DNA from: Vampirovibrionales bacterium
GTDB lineage: Bacteria; Cyanobacteriota; Vampirovibrionia; Vampirovibrionales; Vampirovibrionaceae
Assembly: GCA_016712355.1 (NCBI GenBank)
Contig: JADJRF010000005.1
Coordinates: 2,418,001 to 2,482,000 of the forward strand
DNA: 64,000 nt
Direction of reading: 5' to 3'
A model generated the notes under the pieces. The model was not told the origin of the DNA and made no database searches. It saw only the letters and a program-made list of their open reading frames with translations. Both the position numbers and the translations under genes were made by a program. Positions 50,527 to 58,677 of the stretch are shown here, piece after piece (positions within the stretch are counted from its first letter, which is position 1; the number at the start of each line of letters is the position of its first letter).

Positions 50527-51087
50527 ATGGAAACCTTCTTAATCGCCACTGGATTGGTCGCCCTTGCCGAACTGGGCGATAAAACCCAATTACTCGCCCT
50601 CATGCTGGCCGCGCGCTATCGTCAGCCGTTGCCGATTATTCTGGGCATTGCGGCGGCAACGCTGCTGAATCACGCGCTGGCGGCCTTTGCCGGTCAATGG
50701 CTGTCGGGGCTCGTGTCTTATGGGATTTTAAAATGGGGCGTCGGGCTGCTGTTTATCGCGCTGGGCGTCTGGACGCTGGTCCCAGACAAGCTGGACGATA
50801 AGGACGGCGCGGCCAGGCCCGAACGCCATGGCGTGTTTCTCACGACCCTCATCAGCTTTTTTCTGGTGGAAATGGGTGACAAGACCCAGGTCGCGACCGT
50901 TGCGCTGGCTGCGCGCTATGCCAGTTTACCCGCCATCGTCATGGGAACCACGGTCGGCATGTTGCTCGCCAATGCGCCGGTGGTGTTTGTGGGTCAAAAA
51001 TTCGCCGATCGGCTGCCGTTGACATGGATTCGCCGGGCCGCAGCGGCGGTATTCATCGCGCTGGGGCTGTGGAGCATTCTCGCCTAG
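50527..51087 (+). CDS. GDT1/UPF0016 (TMEM165-like) cation transporter
   Basis: A 186-aa, six-helix inner-membrane protein with two inverted halves. Each carries the family motif: ALAELGDKTQLLALMLAARYRQP at residues 12-34 and LVEMGDKTQVATVALAARYASLP in the second half. The E-x-G-D-K-T motifs form the Ca/Mn binding site, and bacterial and cyanobacterial members export Mn. No Shine-Dalgarno lies upstream because the -10 box is only 6 nt away. It appears to be transcribed alone, ahead of dedA. Confidence 0.93.
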   Translation: METFLIATGLVALAELGDKTQLLALMLAARYRQPLPIILGIAAATLLNHALAAFAGQWLSGLVSYGILKWGVGLLFIALGVWTLVPDKLDDKDGAARPERHGVFLTTLISFFLVEMGDKTQVATVALAARYASLPAIVMGTTVGMLLANAPVVFVGQKFADRLPLTWIRRAAAAVFIALGLWSILA

Positions 51088-51146
51088 GTCGCCGGTTTGA
51101 TTCGTCTAGCCGAGTTTTTCGGACGTAACCAAGAGGACAAGCGCTT

Positions 51147-51827
51147 GTGATTGACGCCGTCGTTTCTTTTGTTCAGGGCATGGTGGAAATGGTCTTGGCC
51201 TTCGTCCATGGCGGTATCCAGACACTGGGATACGTCGGCGTGGCGCTGATGATGGCCATTGAGTCGTGCAACATCCCGTTGCCCAGTGAGCTGATTATGC
51301 CTTATGCGGGCTATATGGCCCAACAAGGCCACATGAATATCCATCTGGCCGCGCTGGCCGGAGCGATTGGCTGTGTTGTGGGCTCAGCGCCGTCGTATTG
51401 GCTTGGATACGTTGGCGGCAGACCGTTTCTGGAAAAATATGGCAAGTGGCTGCTGCTCACGCCGCACGATTTAGACAGCGCCGAGCGCTGGGTGTCGCGC
51501 TACGGCGACTGGACGTTTTTCATCTGCCGGATGCTGCCGGTGGTGCGCACGTTTATTTCGCTGCCCGCCGGGGTGCTGAAAGCGCGATTCTGGCCGTTTA
51601 TCGCCCTGACCTTCGTCGGTTCGCTGGTCTGGTGTTACGCGCTGGCCTACGTGGGCGTGGTTTTCGGTGAGAATCTGGAGCTGTTTCGCCATTACTGGCA
51701 TCAGTTTGACGTGGCCATCGTGGCGGTGCTGCTGGCGTTGGGAGGCCTGTACGTGTGGAAGCACGTACGTCACTTTCAGACATCCTCGCGCCTGAACGCC
51801 CCCGCCATCGGCGGCGAGGGATCCTGA
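51147..51827 (+). CDS. DedA-family membrane protein
   Basis: A 226-aa polytopic protein of the DedA/SNARE-associated family, which includes undecaprenyl-phosphate and phospholipid flippases. It has GYVGVALMMAIESCNIPLPSELIMPYAGYMA (the E...PxPsE motif with a re-entrant loop), GSAPSYWLGYVGGRP, and the conserved FICRMLPVVRTFISLPAGVLKARFWPF (R...P.vR...slpaG). GTG start 51147 with AGAGGA 9 nt upstream. It likely recycles a lipid carrier for the cell-wall and glycan genes in this region. Confidence 0.93.
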   Translation: MIDAVVSFVQGMVEMVLAFVHGGIQTLGYVGVALMMAIESCNIPLPSELIMPYAGYMAQQGHMNIHLAALAGAIGCVVGSAPSYWLGYVGGRPFLEKYGKWLLLTPHDLDSAERWVSRYGDWTFFICRMLPVVRTFISLPAGVLKARFWPFIALTFVGSLVWCYALAYVGVVFGENLELFRHYWHQFDVAIVAVLLALGGLYVWKHVRHFQTSSRLNAPAIGGEGS

Positions 51828-51939
51828 GGGAAGATCTTTTGTCGCGCTTTTCTCTCACTCAAAGGGTAGCGACCTGCCAAATCGCATGCTAAAATAGAGT
51901 GTATTACAAGAAAATACAGAATATTCAGAGGGGCGCCGC

Positions 51940-52218
51940 ATGGCAAAAGTCGATAAAGAAATCGTTACCTTCCGCTTGAAGAAAGACATGAAGGAGGCTC
52001 TGGACGAAGTCGCCGCCTCTATGCAACGAGATAGAAGCTTCGTGCTGTCTGAAGCGGTAACGCTTTATCTGGACGTACACCAGTGGCATATTGACGACGC
52101 CCGTAAGGGCCTGGAAGAAGCTCAAGCTGGAAAGTTTGCCTCCGAAACAGATGTTAGAGAAGTATTACGACGCTGGATTACAGATGAAGATACGCTGGAC
52201 TCAAGGGGCGCTCTTTAA
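51940..52218 (+). CDS. Ribbon-helix-helix antitoxin (ParD/RelB-like)
   Basis: A 92-aa protein. The N-terminal KEIVTFRLKKDMKEALDEVAASMQRDRSFVLSEAVTLYL is a typical RHH DNA-binding domain (beta-strand VTFRL, then two helices). The C-terminal tail (HQWHIDDARKGLEEAQAGKFASETDVREVLRRW) resembles toxin-binding tails of ParD/StbD antitoxins. It is followed with a 35-nt overlap by a ParE/RelE-like toxin gene and probably represses its own promoter. An AT-rich promoter region precedes it (51885-51930). Confidence 0.88.
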   Translation: MAKVDKEIVTFRLKKDMKEALDEVAASMQRDRSFVLSEAVTLYLDVHQWHIDDARKGLEEAQAGKFASETDVREVLRRWITDEDTLDSRGAL

Positions 52219-52462
52219 TTTAGAACAGGCCGCGGCCTATATCGCTCAAGACAATCCACAAGCGGCAGCTGCGATCGTAACCGCCATCTGGAAAACCGTC
52301 CAAACCCTCCGTACTTTTCCCATGATGGGTAAACCATGGCGATTACCGGATGTGTATTCCGTCGGCGTCGCCAGAACTCCCTATTCGATTCGCTACCGTC
52401 TTACGGAAGAGGGGGTGGAGATTATTCGGGTTCACCATAATTGCCGACGGTGGGAATCCTGA
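52184..52462 (+). CDS. ParE/RelE-superfamily toxin
   Basis: A 92-aa protein starting MKIRWTQGALFNLEQAAAYIAQDNPQAAAAIVTAIWKTVQTLRTFPMMGKPWRLPDVYSVGVARTPYSIRYRLTEEGVEIIRVHHNCRRW. The order of helices and the C-terminal strand ...IIRVHHNCRRW match ParE/RelE toxins (…V..ilrV.H..R.W). ParE members poison gyrase and RelE members cut mRNA; this looks more ParE-like. ATG 52184 lies inside the antitoxin gene, the usual coupling. Sequence is intact. Confidence 0.88.
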   Translation: MKIRWTQGALFNLEQAAAYIAQDNPQAAAAIVTAIWKTVQTLRTFPMMGKPWRLPDVYSVGVARTPYSIRYRLTEEGVEIIRVHHNCRRWES

Positions 52463-52512
52463 TAAACAGGCTTGGCAACGCGGACGACGGGCGGGCGTTT
52501 TGGGCGTCCTTC

Positions 52513-52521
52513 TGGTAAGAT
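52513..52521 (+). promoter_or_regulatory. Extended -10 (TGGTAAGAT) with a probable leaderless start
   Basis: TAAGAT ends 6 nt before the ATG at 52528. It is the same arrangement as for the GDT1-like gene at 50527. Confidence 0.5.
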
Positions 52522-52527
52522 CGCGTG

Positions 52528-53949
52528 ATGCCCAGCCACTCGACAAGCGCCCCTGCTGACGATTTACGCCCGACCCTCGGGCTGCCCTCAGCGGCGGCAG
52601 TGGTGGCGGGCTCAATGATAGGCTCGGGCATTTTTCTGGTGACGCCTGATGTGGCCCGACACACGGGCTCTACCGGCATGACGCTGCTTATCTGGGCGGG
52701 TACGGGCGCCTTTACGGCGCTGGGGGCATGGTCCTATGGCAAGCTGGCGGGCGCGTACCCGGTGGCGGGCGGACAATACGCCTTTTTACGCGAAGCCTGG
52801 GGACGGATTCCGGCGTTTTTATATGGCTGGGTGTTTTTCTGGGTGCTGCAAACCGGCACGCTGGCCGCTGTGGCGGTCGCCTTTGCGCGCTATGCGGGCG
52901 TGTTGCTGCCCGCCGTTAACAGCGCGCCCATCGGCCCGCTGGGACTCTCGACGGAAAAACTCCTGTCGATCGCCTGCCTGGTTGGCCTGACGTTTTATAA
53001 TACGCGCGGCATTCAGTATGGCGCGGCGCTCCAGAACGTGTTTACCGTATTGAAGACGCTGGCCCTGCTGGGACTCATCGCATGCGGACTAATGGCAGGC
53101 GGCGGGCTGCTATGGCAGAGCGGCGCGCACGACTGGACGCTCGCCCTGCCGCACGCGAGTGGCGACGGCGCATGGCTGGCCGCGCTGACGACGCTGGCGG
53201 CGGCGACCGTCGGGCCGTTGTTTGCGTCCGACTCCTGGAACACCGTGACGTTTATCGGCGCCGAGGTGAAGAATCCACGCCAGACGCTGCCCAAGGCCTT
53301 GGCGCTGGGAACAGGGCTGGTGGTGACGCTGTATTTTCTGGCGAATCTGGCGTACGTCAATACCCTGACGCTGCCGCAAATCCAATCGGCCCCAGACGAC
53401 AAAGTCGCCGCGCTGATGATGACCACGATTTTCGGCCCGGCGGGCGCGGCGGCCATGGCAGCGATTATTCTGGTGTCGACGTTTGGTTGCCTGAATGGGA
53501 TTCTACTCAGCGGGGCGCGCGTGTTTTACGCCATGGCGCGCGACGGGCTGCTGTTTCAGCGCTTTGCCGCGACGCATCCCACCACGCACAGCCCCAACAC
53601 GTCGTTGTGGGCGCAATGCGGCTGGGCCTGCGCGCTGGCGCTGAGCGGCACGTACGGGCAACTGCTGGGCTATATTATTTTTACGGCGCTGGCTTTTTAT
53701 GCGCTGACCATCGGCGGGCTGTTCCGTCTGGCGCGTCGCGATACGGGCGCAGCGCACTTTACTGGGTTTATGGATAAAGCAATGGCGGGGCTGTATATAG
53801 CCGGAGCCTCTGCGCTCGCCCTGTTGCTGCTGGTCAGCCCGGATCAGCGGCAAGCGAGTCTGGCGGGCATTGGCTTTACTTTGCTGGGACTTCCCGCCTA
53901 CGCGCTCTGGCGTCGTTTTGCCCACAAAAAAGCCGCTGTGATAGAGTAA
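52528..53949 (+). CDS. APC-family amino acid permease
   Basis: A 473-aa, 12-helix transporter. The N-terminal LPSAAAVVAGSMIGSGIFLVTPDVARHTG is the APC helix-1 signature (G-S-G-I-F). YPVAGGQYAFLREAWGRIPAFLYGW follows, and helix 6 contains FASDSWNTVTFIGAEVKNPRQTLPKAL. It resembles LAT/SteT-type exchangers of neutral amino acids. ATG 52528 is used; a GTG 3 nt earlier is possible. No Shine-Dalgarno; the -10 box lies directly upstream. Substrate specificity cannot be set. Confidence 0.92.
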   Translation: MPSHSTSAPADDLRPTLGLPSAAAVVAGSMIGSGIFLVTPDVARHTGSTGMTLLIWAGTGAFTALGAWSYGKLAGAYPVAGGQYAFLREAWGRIPAFLYGWVFFWVLQTGTLAAVAVAFARYAGVLLPAVNSAPIGPLGLSTEKLLSIACLVGLTFYNTRGIQYGAALQNVFTVLKTLALLGLIACGLMAGGGLLWQSGAHDWTLALPHASGDGAWLAALTTLAAATVGPLFASDSWNTVTFIGAEVKNPRQTLPKALALGTGLVVTLYFLANLAYVNTLTLPQIQSAPDDKVAALMMTTIFGPAGAAAMAAIILVSTFGCLNGILLSGARVFYAMARDGLLFQRFAATHPTTHSPNTSLWAQCGWACALALSGTYGQLLGYIIFTALAFYALTIGGLFRLARRDTGAAHFTGFMDKAMAGLYIAGASALALLLLVSPDQRQASLAGIGFTLLGLPAYALWRRFAHKKAAVIE

Positions 53950-54003
53950 CAGAGCCCGCGTGACGCGCACGCGCATCCGGGAAAACAGGAGATTGTCAGG
54001 TTT

Positions 54004-54363
54004 ATGGCCGTTGCCGTTTCATCGCTGGTACTGTTCTTAATCGCGCTGGGCCTGGTGTTTCGGCGCAAGCGGCGCGCACACGTGGCGCTGATGCTCAGCG
54101 CCTTCGCCCTGGATTTCGGCCTGGTGCTGGCTATCGAACTCAATCGCCATGCGGTGGAGCAAGCGCTGGGCGGGGTTCACGGCCTGCTGCTGTTTCATAT
54201 CATCATCTCGACGCTGGTGCTGGCGTTTTACGGCGCGCTCATCGTGTCCGGGATTAACTGGATCAAGGGGAAGCCATGGGCCTTTCGCTGGCACCGATGG
54301 CTGGCAGCGGTTTTCTTACTGCTGCGCCTGTTGAATTACGTCACCAGTCTGTATATTGGCTAA
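54004..54363 (+). CDS. Small four-helix membrane protein with conserved-looking histidines
   Basis: A 119-aa hydrophobic protein with four membrane helices. His residues lie near membrane faces (RRAHVALML, ELNRHAVEQALGGVHGLLLFHIIIS, RWHRWLAAVF), a pattern seen in DUF420-like or cytochrome-b561-like proteins that bind haem. No family is claimed firmly. It lies 54 nt after the permease and may share its transcript. It is convergent with the exbD genes. Confidence 0.6.
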   Translation: MAVAVSSLVLFLIALGLVFRRKRRAHVALMLSAFALDFGLVLAIELNRHAVEQALGGVHGLLLFHIIISTLVLAFYGALIVSGINWIKGKPWAFRWHRWLAAVFLLLRLLNYVTSLYIG

Positions 54364-54391
54364 ATATTGGCTAAATTTTAGCGACTAAAAT

Positions 54392-54832
54392 TTAACGTTC
54401 CGGGTCCTGCTCGGAGAATCCTGAGCCGCCGCCGCCCTGCGATTCGGTCACGGCGATTTTATCGACGCCCGCCATTTGAGCAGCGTCCATGACCGTGGTG
54501 GTGGCGTTATGGCTGGATTGCGGATTACTGGCGATAATGACGCCATCCGGCTTTTGGGCTTTTTCCTGGCGCAGGAGGCTGACCAGCGACTGCTTGTCGG
54601 GAATCACGCGCCCGTCAACCGACAGTTGATCGTTGGCGTTCACGTTGACGGTAATGGTCTTGGGCTGGGTTTTAACCGTCGCATCTGGCCCCAGCGTCGG
54701 AACGGCCAGCTTGAGGCCCGGATAGTCGAGCATCGGGGCGACGACCATCATGATAATCAGCAGCACGAGGAAGATATCCGTTAGCGGGGTGATGTTAATC
54801 TCGTTAAAGACGCGTTTGCGGGCGGGGGTCAT
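54392..54832 (-). CDS. ExbD/TolR-family protein, copy 2
   Basis: A 146-aa protein with one N-terminal membrane helix (INITPLTDIFLVLLIIMMVVAPM, about 11-33) containing the proton-relay Asp (TPLTDIFLV), and a periplasmic peptidoglycan/TonB-contacting domain. It works with ExbB to convert proton motive force into work on TonB. Its TAATG overlap with the first exbD ensures coupled translation. The N-terminal coding DNA is almost identical to that of copy 1, but the periplasmic domains differ. Confidence 0.93.
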   Translation of the reverse strand: MTPARKRVFNEINITPLTDIFLVLLIIMMVVAPMLDYPGLKLAVPTLGPDATVKTQPKTITVNVNANDQLSVDGRVIPDKQSLVSLLRQEKAQKPDGVIIASNPQSSHNATTTVMDAAQMAGVDKIAVTESQGGGGSGFSEQDPER

Positions 54833-55329
54833 TAGAAGGCGTCTCCCTGCGCTTGCGGTTTAAAGGGATCGTCGGCGCGAAGCTTTTGCCCGGCGATGAT
54901 CACCTTCTGGAAATGAGCGTCGCGGGCGGCTTCAAACACCTTCAGTACGGCGCCGCTGCGGGCCTGCTTGTCGGCGCGCACCACGACCACGCGGGTGGAG
55001 AGCTCTTTTGACGCGCTGCCAGCCGCCGCGCCCGCCGCTGCGGATTTCAGCGGGACAGCTTTTTCCAGCGCCTCGCTGAGAGAGGCCACGGGCACGGATT
55101 TGCCATTGAGAAAATATTCGCCGGACTTGCTGACTTCCACCGCGATTTTGGATTGATCGACGGGTTGTCCGCCCTGTACGGATGGCGGCTTGATATCGCC
55201 TCGAAGCGACTGCATCATGGGCGCGACGACCATCATGATAATCAGCAGCACGAGGAAGATATCCGTCAGCGGCGTGATGTTAATCTCGTTAAAGACCTGA
55301 CGCCGTGCGTCAGAGGCGGTCGCGTTCAT
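54832..55329 (-). CDS. ExbD/TolR-family protein, copy 1
   Basis: A 165-aa paralog with the same membrane helix (NEINITPLTDIFLVLLIIMMVVAPMM) and a different periplasmic domain, rich in Ala/Lys and ending GDAF. It retains the essential Asp. AGGAAACGA lies about 12 nt upstream of the ATG. Gene order on the minus strand is tonB - exbB - exbD - exbD. Two ExbD chains suggest a heteromeric motor or two alternative outputs. Confidence 0.93.
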   Translation of the reverse strand: MNATASDARRQVFNEINITPLTDIFLVLLIIMMVVAPMMQSLRGDIKPPSVQGGQPVDQSKIAVEVSKSGEYFLNGKSVPVASLSEALEKAVPLKSAAAGAAAGSASKELSTRVVVVRADKQARSGAVLKVFEAARDAHFQKVIIAGQKLRADDPFKPQAQGDAF

Positions 55330-55396
55330 AGGGCGCTCGTTTCCTGTCTGTCCAAAATCTGCGGCTTCTTGGGCCGAGCGGGGTTTTTATGCCCCC

Positions 55397-56074
55397 TTAA
55401 ACCGTCCGGTAACCGCCGCCGCCAGCGCCGGCAGAGGCCCGCACGTCACCCTGCTGGGCATCCATAAAGCTCAGGAAGAGCAGCTTGAGCAGTTGGAAGT
55501 CATCTTCGTAACGATTCACGGTCGATTGGAACCAGTTATTGAGCGCAACGGCGGAAATGGCGACAAACAAGCCGAGGGCCGTCGCGATCAGGGCCGAGCC
55601 AATCCCGAACATGACCTGAGGGGCGGCGTTGGCGGATTGCGACTGCGCCAGCTCGCCGAACGTCAGCAGAATCCGCACGACGGTGGCAAACAGACCGAGA
55701 TAGGGCGAGACCGTGGCGATCGTGCCAATAATCGAGAGCCGCGATTCCAGCTTGCGGCGCGCCAGCGAGGCGGTGATGTCGAATGCGCGGTCAAAGCTTT
55801 CTTTCTGCTCGGACAGAATGCGGATGCCTTCTTCGGCGACTTCGCCGACCACGCCGCCGAGCTGGCTGCTGATGACTTGCGCGTTATCCAGACTGCCGCG
55901 ATTCATTTCGCGTTGCAGGCGGTGGATGAACTGCACGACGTCGCGCTTGTTGCGGTTGTAGAAGATGATGCGGTCGACGGCGGCGGCGACCAGCAGAATC
56001 GAGCAGATGAAGATGGGGATCAGGACGGCCCAATCGTTCTGGATCGCGTATAGGAAGACGTTTTGGCTTTCCAT
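55397..56074 (-). CDS. exbB: ExbB/TolQ-family proton channel protein
   Basis: A 225-aa inner-membrane protein with three helices: the N-terminal WAVLIPIFICSILLVAAAVDRIIFY, and the MotA/TolQ/ExbB domain helices LSIIGTIATVSPYLGLFATVVRILLTF and IGSALIATALGLFVAISAVALNNWF. The Thr/Pro-rich pore residues are preserved. AGGAG lies 7 nt before the ATG. With ExbD and the TonB-like protein encoded upstream it should form the motor that energises outer-membrane transporters or envelope constriction. Confidence 0.95.
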   Translation of the reverse strand: MESQNVFLYAIQNDWAVLIPIFICSILLVAAAVDRIIFYNRNKRDVVQFIHRLQREMNRGSLDNAQVISSQLGGVVGEVAEEGIRILSEQKESFDRAFDITASLARRKLESRLSIIGTIATVSPYLGLFATVVRILLTFGELAQSQSANAAPQVMFGIGSALIATALGLFVAISAVALNNWFQSTVNRYEDDFQLLKLLFLSFMDAQQGDVRASAGAGGGGYRTV

Positions 56075-56101
56075 GAGAAACTCCTGTGACAGGGGGAACG
56101 G

Positions 56102-57160
56102 TTATGGACGTCGGCTGTCGCCGAAGACAGTATAGTCAAAGGTAAACAGGATGGGAACAGTTTCGCCCGTATAGGCGGCAGGCAAGGGCTCGAAGGGAGC
56201 GGAAACGCGCACGGCGTTCATGGCGGCTTCATCTGAGCGGGGTTCGCCCGAGGATTGGTCGACCTGCATGGCCTTGACCGAGCCGTCGCGCGCGACCTCC
56301 ACCAGCAGCGTCACCTTGCGGCGGCGCTCGCCGCGCGGCGGAACCCAGTTACGCGACAGACGCCGTTTGAAAACGCCCATCCACGGACCGAAATCGGACG
56401 CCTGGATGGCGACGCCCTCTTGCGCAGACGGCCCTTCTTCTCCCACGACCCGGCGATCGGCGCTGGCGGGAGCGTCTGAAGCGGCGGCGGCGGGGGGCTG
56501 TGCAGACGGCAGACTCGCGGCGTCCACGGCATTGACAGCGGGATCCGTGAGGCTGGTCATCAGCACCGGGCCTTCCGGCGTAATGGGCTTGGGCGGATCG
56601 GGTTTAGCCAGGGCGATGGCGGCCGGTTGTGGCGGGGGCGGATTTTTCGCGGAAACCGGCTGGGGCGTCGGCGGCGCAGCCGCAGACTGGGGCGGGGGCT
56701 TGGGCGCAGGCTGAACAGGCGGCGCCGGTTGCGGCGGCGGCGCGTGAAGCGTCTGCTTCGAGGCGTTTTCCGGCGGTTGCGGCTGTTTGCGCGCATGACG
56801 GGGATTGCCCGCCTGTTGATTTTTCTCGCCGAAAAAGGACGCCTTGCGCGGCGCTTCTTGCGAAGGGGTTTGCGCCAGCGTGAATTCCATTGCGCGCTCG
56901 GGCGGCGTGCGCCACTGCGCCGACAGTAACGGCGCCAGCGCCAGCATGAGCGTCAGCGCGGCGTGAATCGCTGCGGAAAGGCCTAAGGCGCGCTTAAATG
57001 GCGTTGACTGCAAACTTTTAGCAGCCATCAGGCGCGTAGGACCGATCACCGAACGACTCGCCGCAGGACGCGCCGGGCGAGGCGACGAGGAGATGACAAA
57101 AAGAGCAGGTTTCGGCACGTCGGGCGGGGCTCCGCAGGCAGGCGAAAAGCGGAAAAGCAT
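56102..57160 (-). CDS. tonB: TonB-family energy transducer
   Basis: A 352-aa protein. It has a 58-residue cytoplasmic N-terminus and one membrane helix (ALGLSAAIHAALTLMLALAPLL, about 58-80). A long Pro/Ala/Lys-rich periplasmic spacer follows (residues about 95-230, with many PPPQP and PAPKPP runs). The C-terminal TonB domain contains WVPPRGERRRKVTLLVEVARDGSVKAMQVDQSSGEPRSDEAAMNAVRVSAPFEPLP. The long cytoplasmic part before the helix is unusual; an alternative ATG at 57028 would remove most of it but lacks a ribosome site, whereas 57160 has AGAGG. A TATAAT box lies at 57229. No TonB-dependent receptor is in the window. Confidence 0.92.
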   Translation of the reverse strand: MLFRFSPACGAPPDVPKPALFVISSSPRPARPAASRSVIGPTRLMAAKSLQSTPFKRALGLSAAIHAALTLMLALAPLLSAQWRTPPERAMEFTLAQTPSQEAPRKASFFGEKNQQAGNPRHARKQPQPPENASKQTLHAPPPQPAPPVQPAPKPPPQSAAAPPTPQPVSAKNPPPPQPAAIALAKPDPPKPITPEGPVLMTSLTDPAVNAVDAASLPSAQPPAAAASDAPASADRRVVGEEGPSAQEGVAIQASDFGPWMGVFKRRLSRNWVPPRGERRRKVTLLVEVARDGSVKAMQVDQSSGEPRSDEAAMNAVRVSAPFEPLPAAYTGETVPILFTFDYTVFGDSRRP

Positions 57161-57228
57161 CGGGCGCAGCGCCTCTAAAAGCGCAGGGCGGCGCGCGAAA
57201 GGAAATGCATCGCGGGCATGGATTCCTT

Positions 57229-57234
57229 ATTATA
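57229..57234 (-). promoter_or_regulatory. -10 box (TATAAT) for the tonB-exbB-exbD-exbD operon
   Basis: The minus strand reads GCGTATAATAAGGAA, 68 nt upstream of the tonB ATG. The -35 position is poorly conserved. Confidence 0.5.
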
Positions 57235-57300
57235 CGCGTAACACGGCAAACGGCGCCGTCGTCTGTTAAAAGGAAGTCAAATCGCGCAGAAAGTTCCGCA

Positions 57301-57340
57301 AACCCACGCAAACCCGCGCGAACCCGCGAAAACCCGTAAG
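57301..57340. repeat. Four 10-nt tandem repeats (AACCCRCGNA)
   Basis: Units AACCCACGCA, AACCCGCGCG, AACCCGCGAA and AACCCGTAAG follow one another exactly, between the tonB promoter and that of the acyltransferase gene. They may be protein-binding iterons or a simple slippage product. Confidence 0.75.
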
Positions 57341-57366
57341 TCACGCGAACACGCCTCGGGGCTCGT

Positions 57367-57372
57367 TATAAA
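57367..57372 (+). promoter_or_regulatory. -10 box (TATAAA) just upstream of the acyltransferase gene
   Basis: TTATAAAATAAACAGG leads into ATG 57382; the -10 ends 9 nt before the start codon, so the leader is at most a few nucleotides. Confidence 0.45.
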
Positions 57373-57381
57373 ATAAACAGG

Positions 57382-58677
57382 ATGAAAGCCAAAGCCGCCT
57401 TTCGCCCGCCTGTTGAAAACCCGTTGATCGAGTCGCTGACGCGCGCCTGCGTCCCGCTGCTGCTGAAAGGGATGTTCCACGACCTGCGCGTGACGTTTCG
57501 CCCTGACGATCTGCGCCGCCTCGGCGAGTTGCGCGGCGAGCGGATGCTGCTACTGCCGAATCATCCCAGCACAGAAGACCCCATTACGATGTTTGAACTG
57601 GCTCGCCAACTGGGAGAGCCGATGCATTACGTCGCCGCGCGCGAGGTGTTTGACTTCGATCATGGGGTGCGGGGATGGCTGTTTCAGCGCTGCGGCGTGT
57701 ATTCGGTGATTCGCGGCGCGCCGGATCGCGAGTCATTCCGAATGACGCGCCAGATTCTGACGCGTGGGTCGCGGCGGCTGGTGATATTTGTCGAAGGGGA
57801 AATCTCGTATCGCAATGATATCCTGATTCCGTTTCAGCAAGGCGTGCTGCAACTGGCGCTGTCGGCGCAGGAAGACGTCTGCGAGCAATTTGAAAGCGCG
57901 CCGCCGGTGTACGTCGCGCCGGTCGCCATTCGGTATTTTTACGCGCCGGGCGTGGAAGCGGCCATGCGTCAGAGCGTCGAACGCCTCGAAGAGGCGCTGG
58001 GCCTGGAAACCCCTGACTCCGAAGTGTCAGGATCAGATGCTTTCGGGGACTCGTCTGCTGCTTGTGGCGAAGCGTCCACCGGTCTGTTCCGGCGTATTGT
58101 GGCCATCGGCGAGCGGATCGTGGGGATGCAGGAAGCGCTTATGCGCCTGTCCGGTGAAGGCAAGACCATGAACGAGCGCGTGTCGCAGCTCAAAAACAAG
58201 CTGCTCGCCAAGATGGAGCATTACCTTGAGCTTGAAACGCCTTCTGGCGAGAACCCGCTGGATCGCGTGCGCGCCATTCGCAACCGCATGGACAAGGTTC
58301 TATACGCCTATGACGACCCCGACGGCCTGTGCGCTTACGAACGCGAGGGGATTCAGGGCCGCAGCCGCGCTTTCGCCGAATTTTACGACGATCTCGATCG
58401 CGTGGTGAACTTCATGACGTACAAAGAAGAAGACTTCACGGCTAAGTCGCCGTCAGAACGCTTTGTTGAGATGATCTACCGGCTGGAGAAAGAAGTCTTC
58501 GGCGAGCGTCGGCTGAGTCATCCGCGCACCGCAGCGATTCAGATCGGCGAATGCGAAGATCTGCGCGCGCGCATGCCGCAGTGGCAAGCCTCTCGCAAGC
58601 AGGCCGTCGCCGACCTCTGTCGCTCGCTGGAAGCCGACATGCGCGCCTTACTCCAAACCGCCCAACCGCCGGGTTAG
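57382..58677 (+). CDS. PlsC-type acyltransferase with a long C-terminal extension
   Basis: A 431-aa protein. Residues 50-240 form a glycerolipid acyltransferase domain: LLLPNHPSTEDP holds the catalytic HX4D (His61, Asp66), GVYSVIRGAPDRESF is block II, and LVIFVEGEISYRND is block III (E-G). It transfers an acyl chain to lysophosphatidate or a similar acceptor on the cytoplasmic face. The remaining 190 residues are helical and charged and do not belong to the standard fold; I do not recognise them. Membrane binding is probably peripheral, as there is no strong membrane helix. The 3' end overlaps the convergent small gene by 4 nt. Confidence 0.85.
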   Translation: MKAKAAFRPPVENPLIESLTRACVPLLLKGMFHDLRVTFRPDDLRRLGELRGERMLLLPNHPSTEDPITMFELARQLGEPMHYVAAREVFDFDHGVRGWLFQRCGVYSVIRGAPDRESFRMTRQILTRGSRRLVIFVEGEISYRNDILIPFQQGVLQLALSAQEDVCEQFESAPPVYVAPVAIRYFYAPGVEAAMRQSVERLEEALGLETPDSEVSGSDAFGDSSAACGEASTGLFRRIVAIGERIVGMQEALMRLSGEGKTMNERVSQLKNKLLAKMEHYLELETPSGENPLDRVRAIRNRMDKVLYAYDDPDGLCAYEREGIQGRSRAFAEFYDDLDRVVNFMTYKEEDFTAKSPSERFVEMIYRLEKEVFGERRLSHPRTAAIQIGECEDLRARMPQWQASRKQAVADLCRSLEADMRALLQTAQPPG

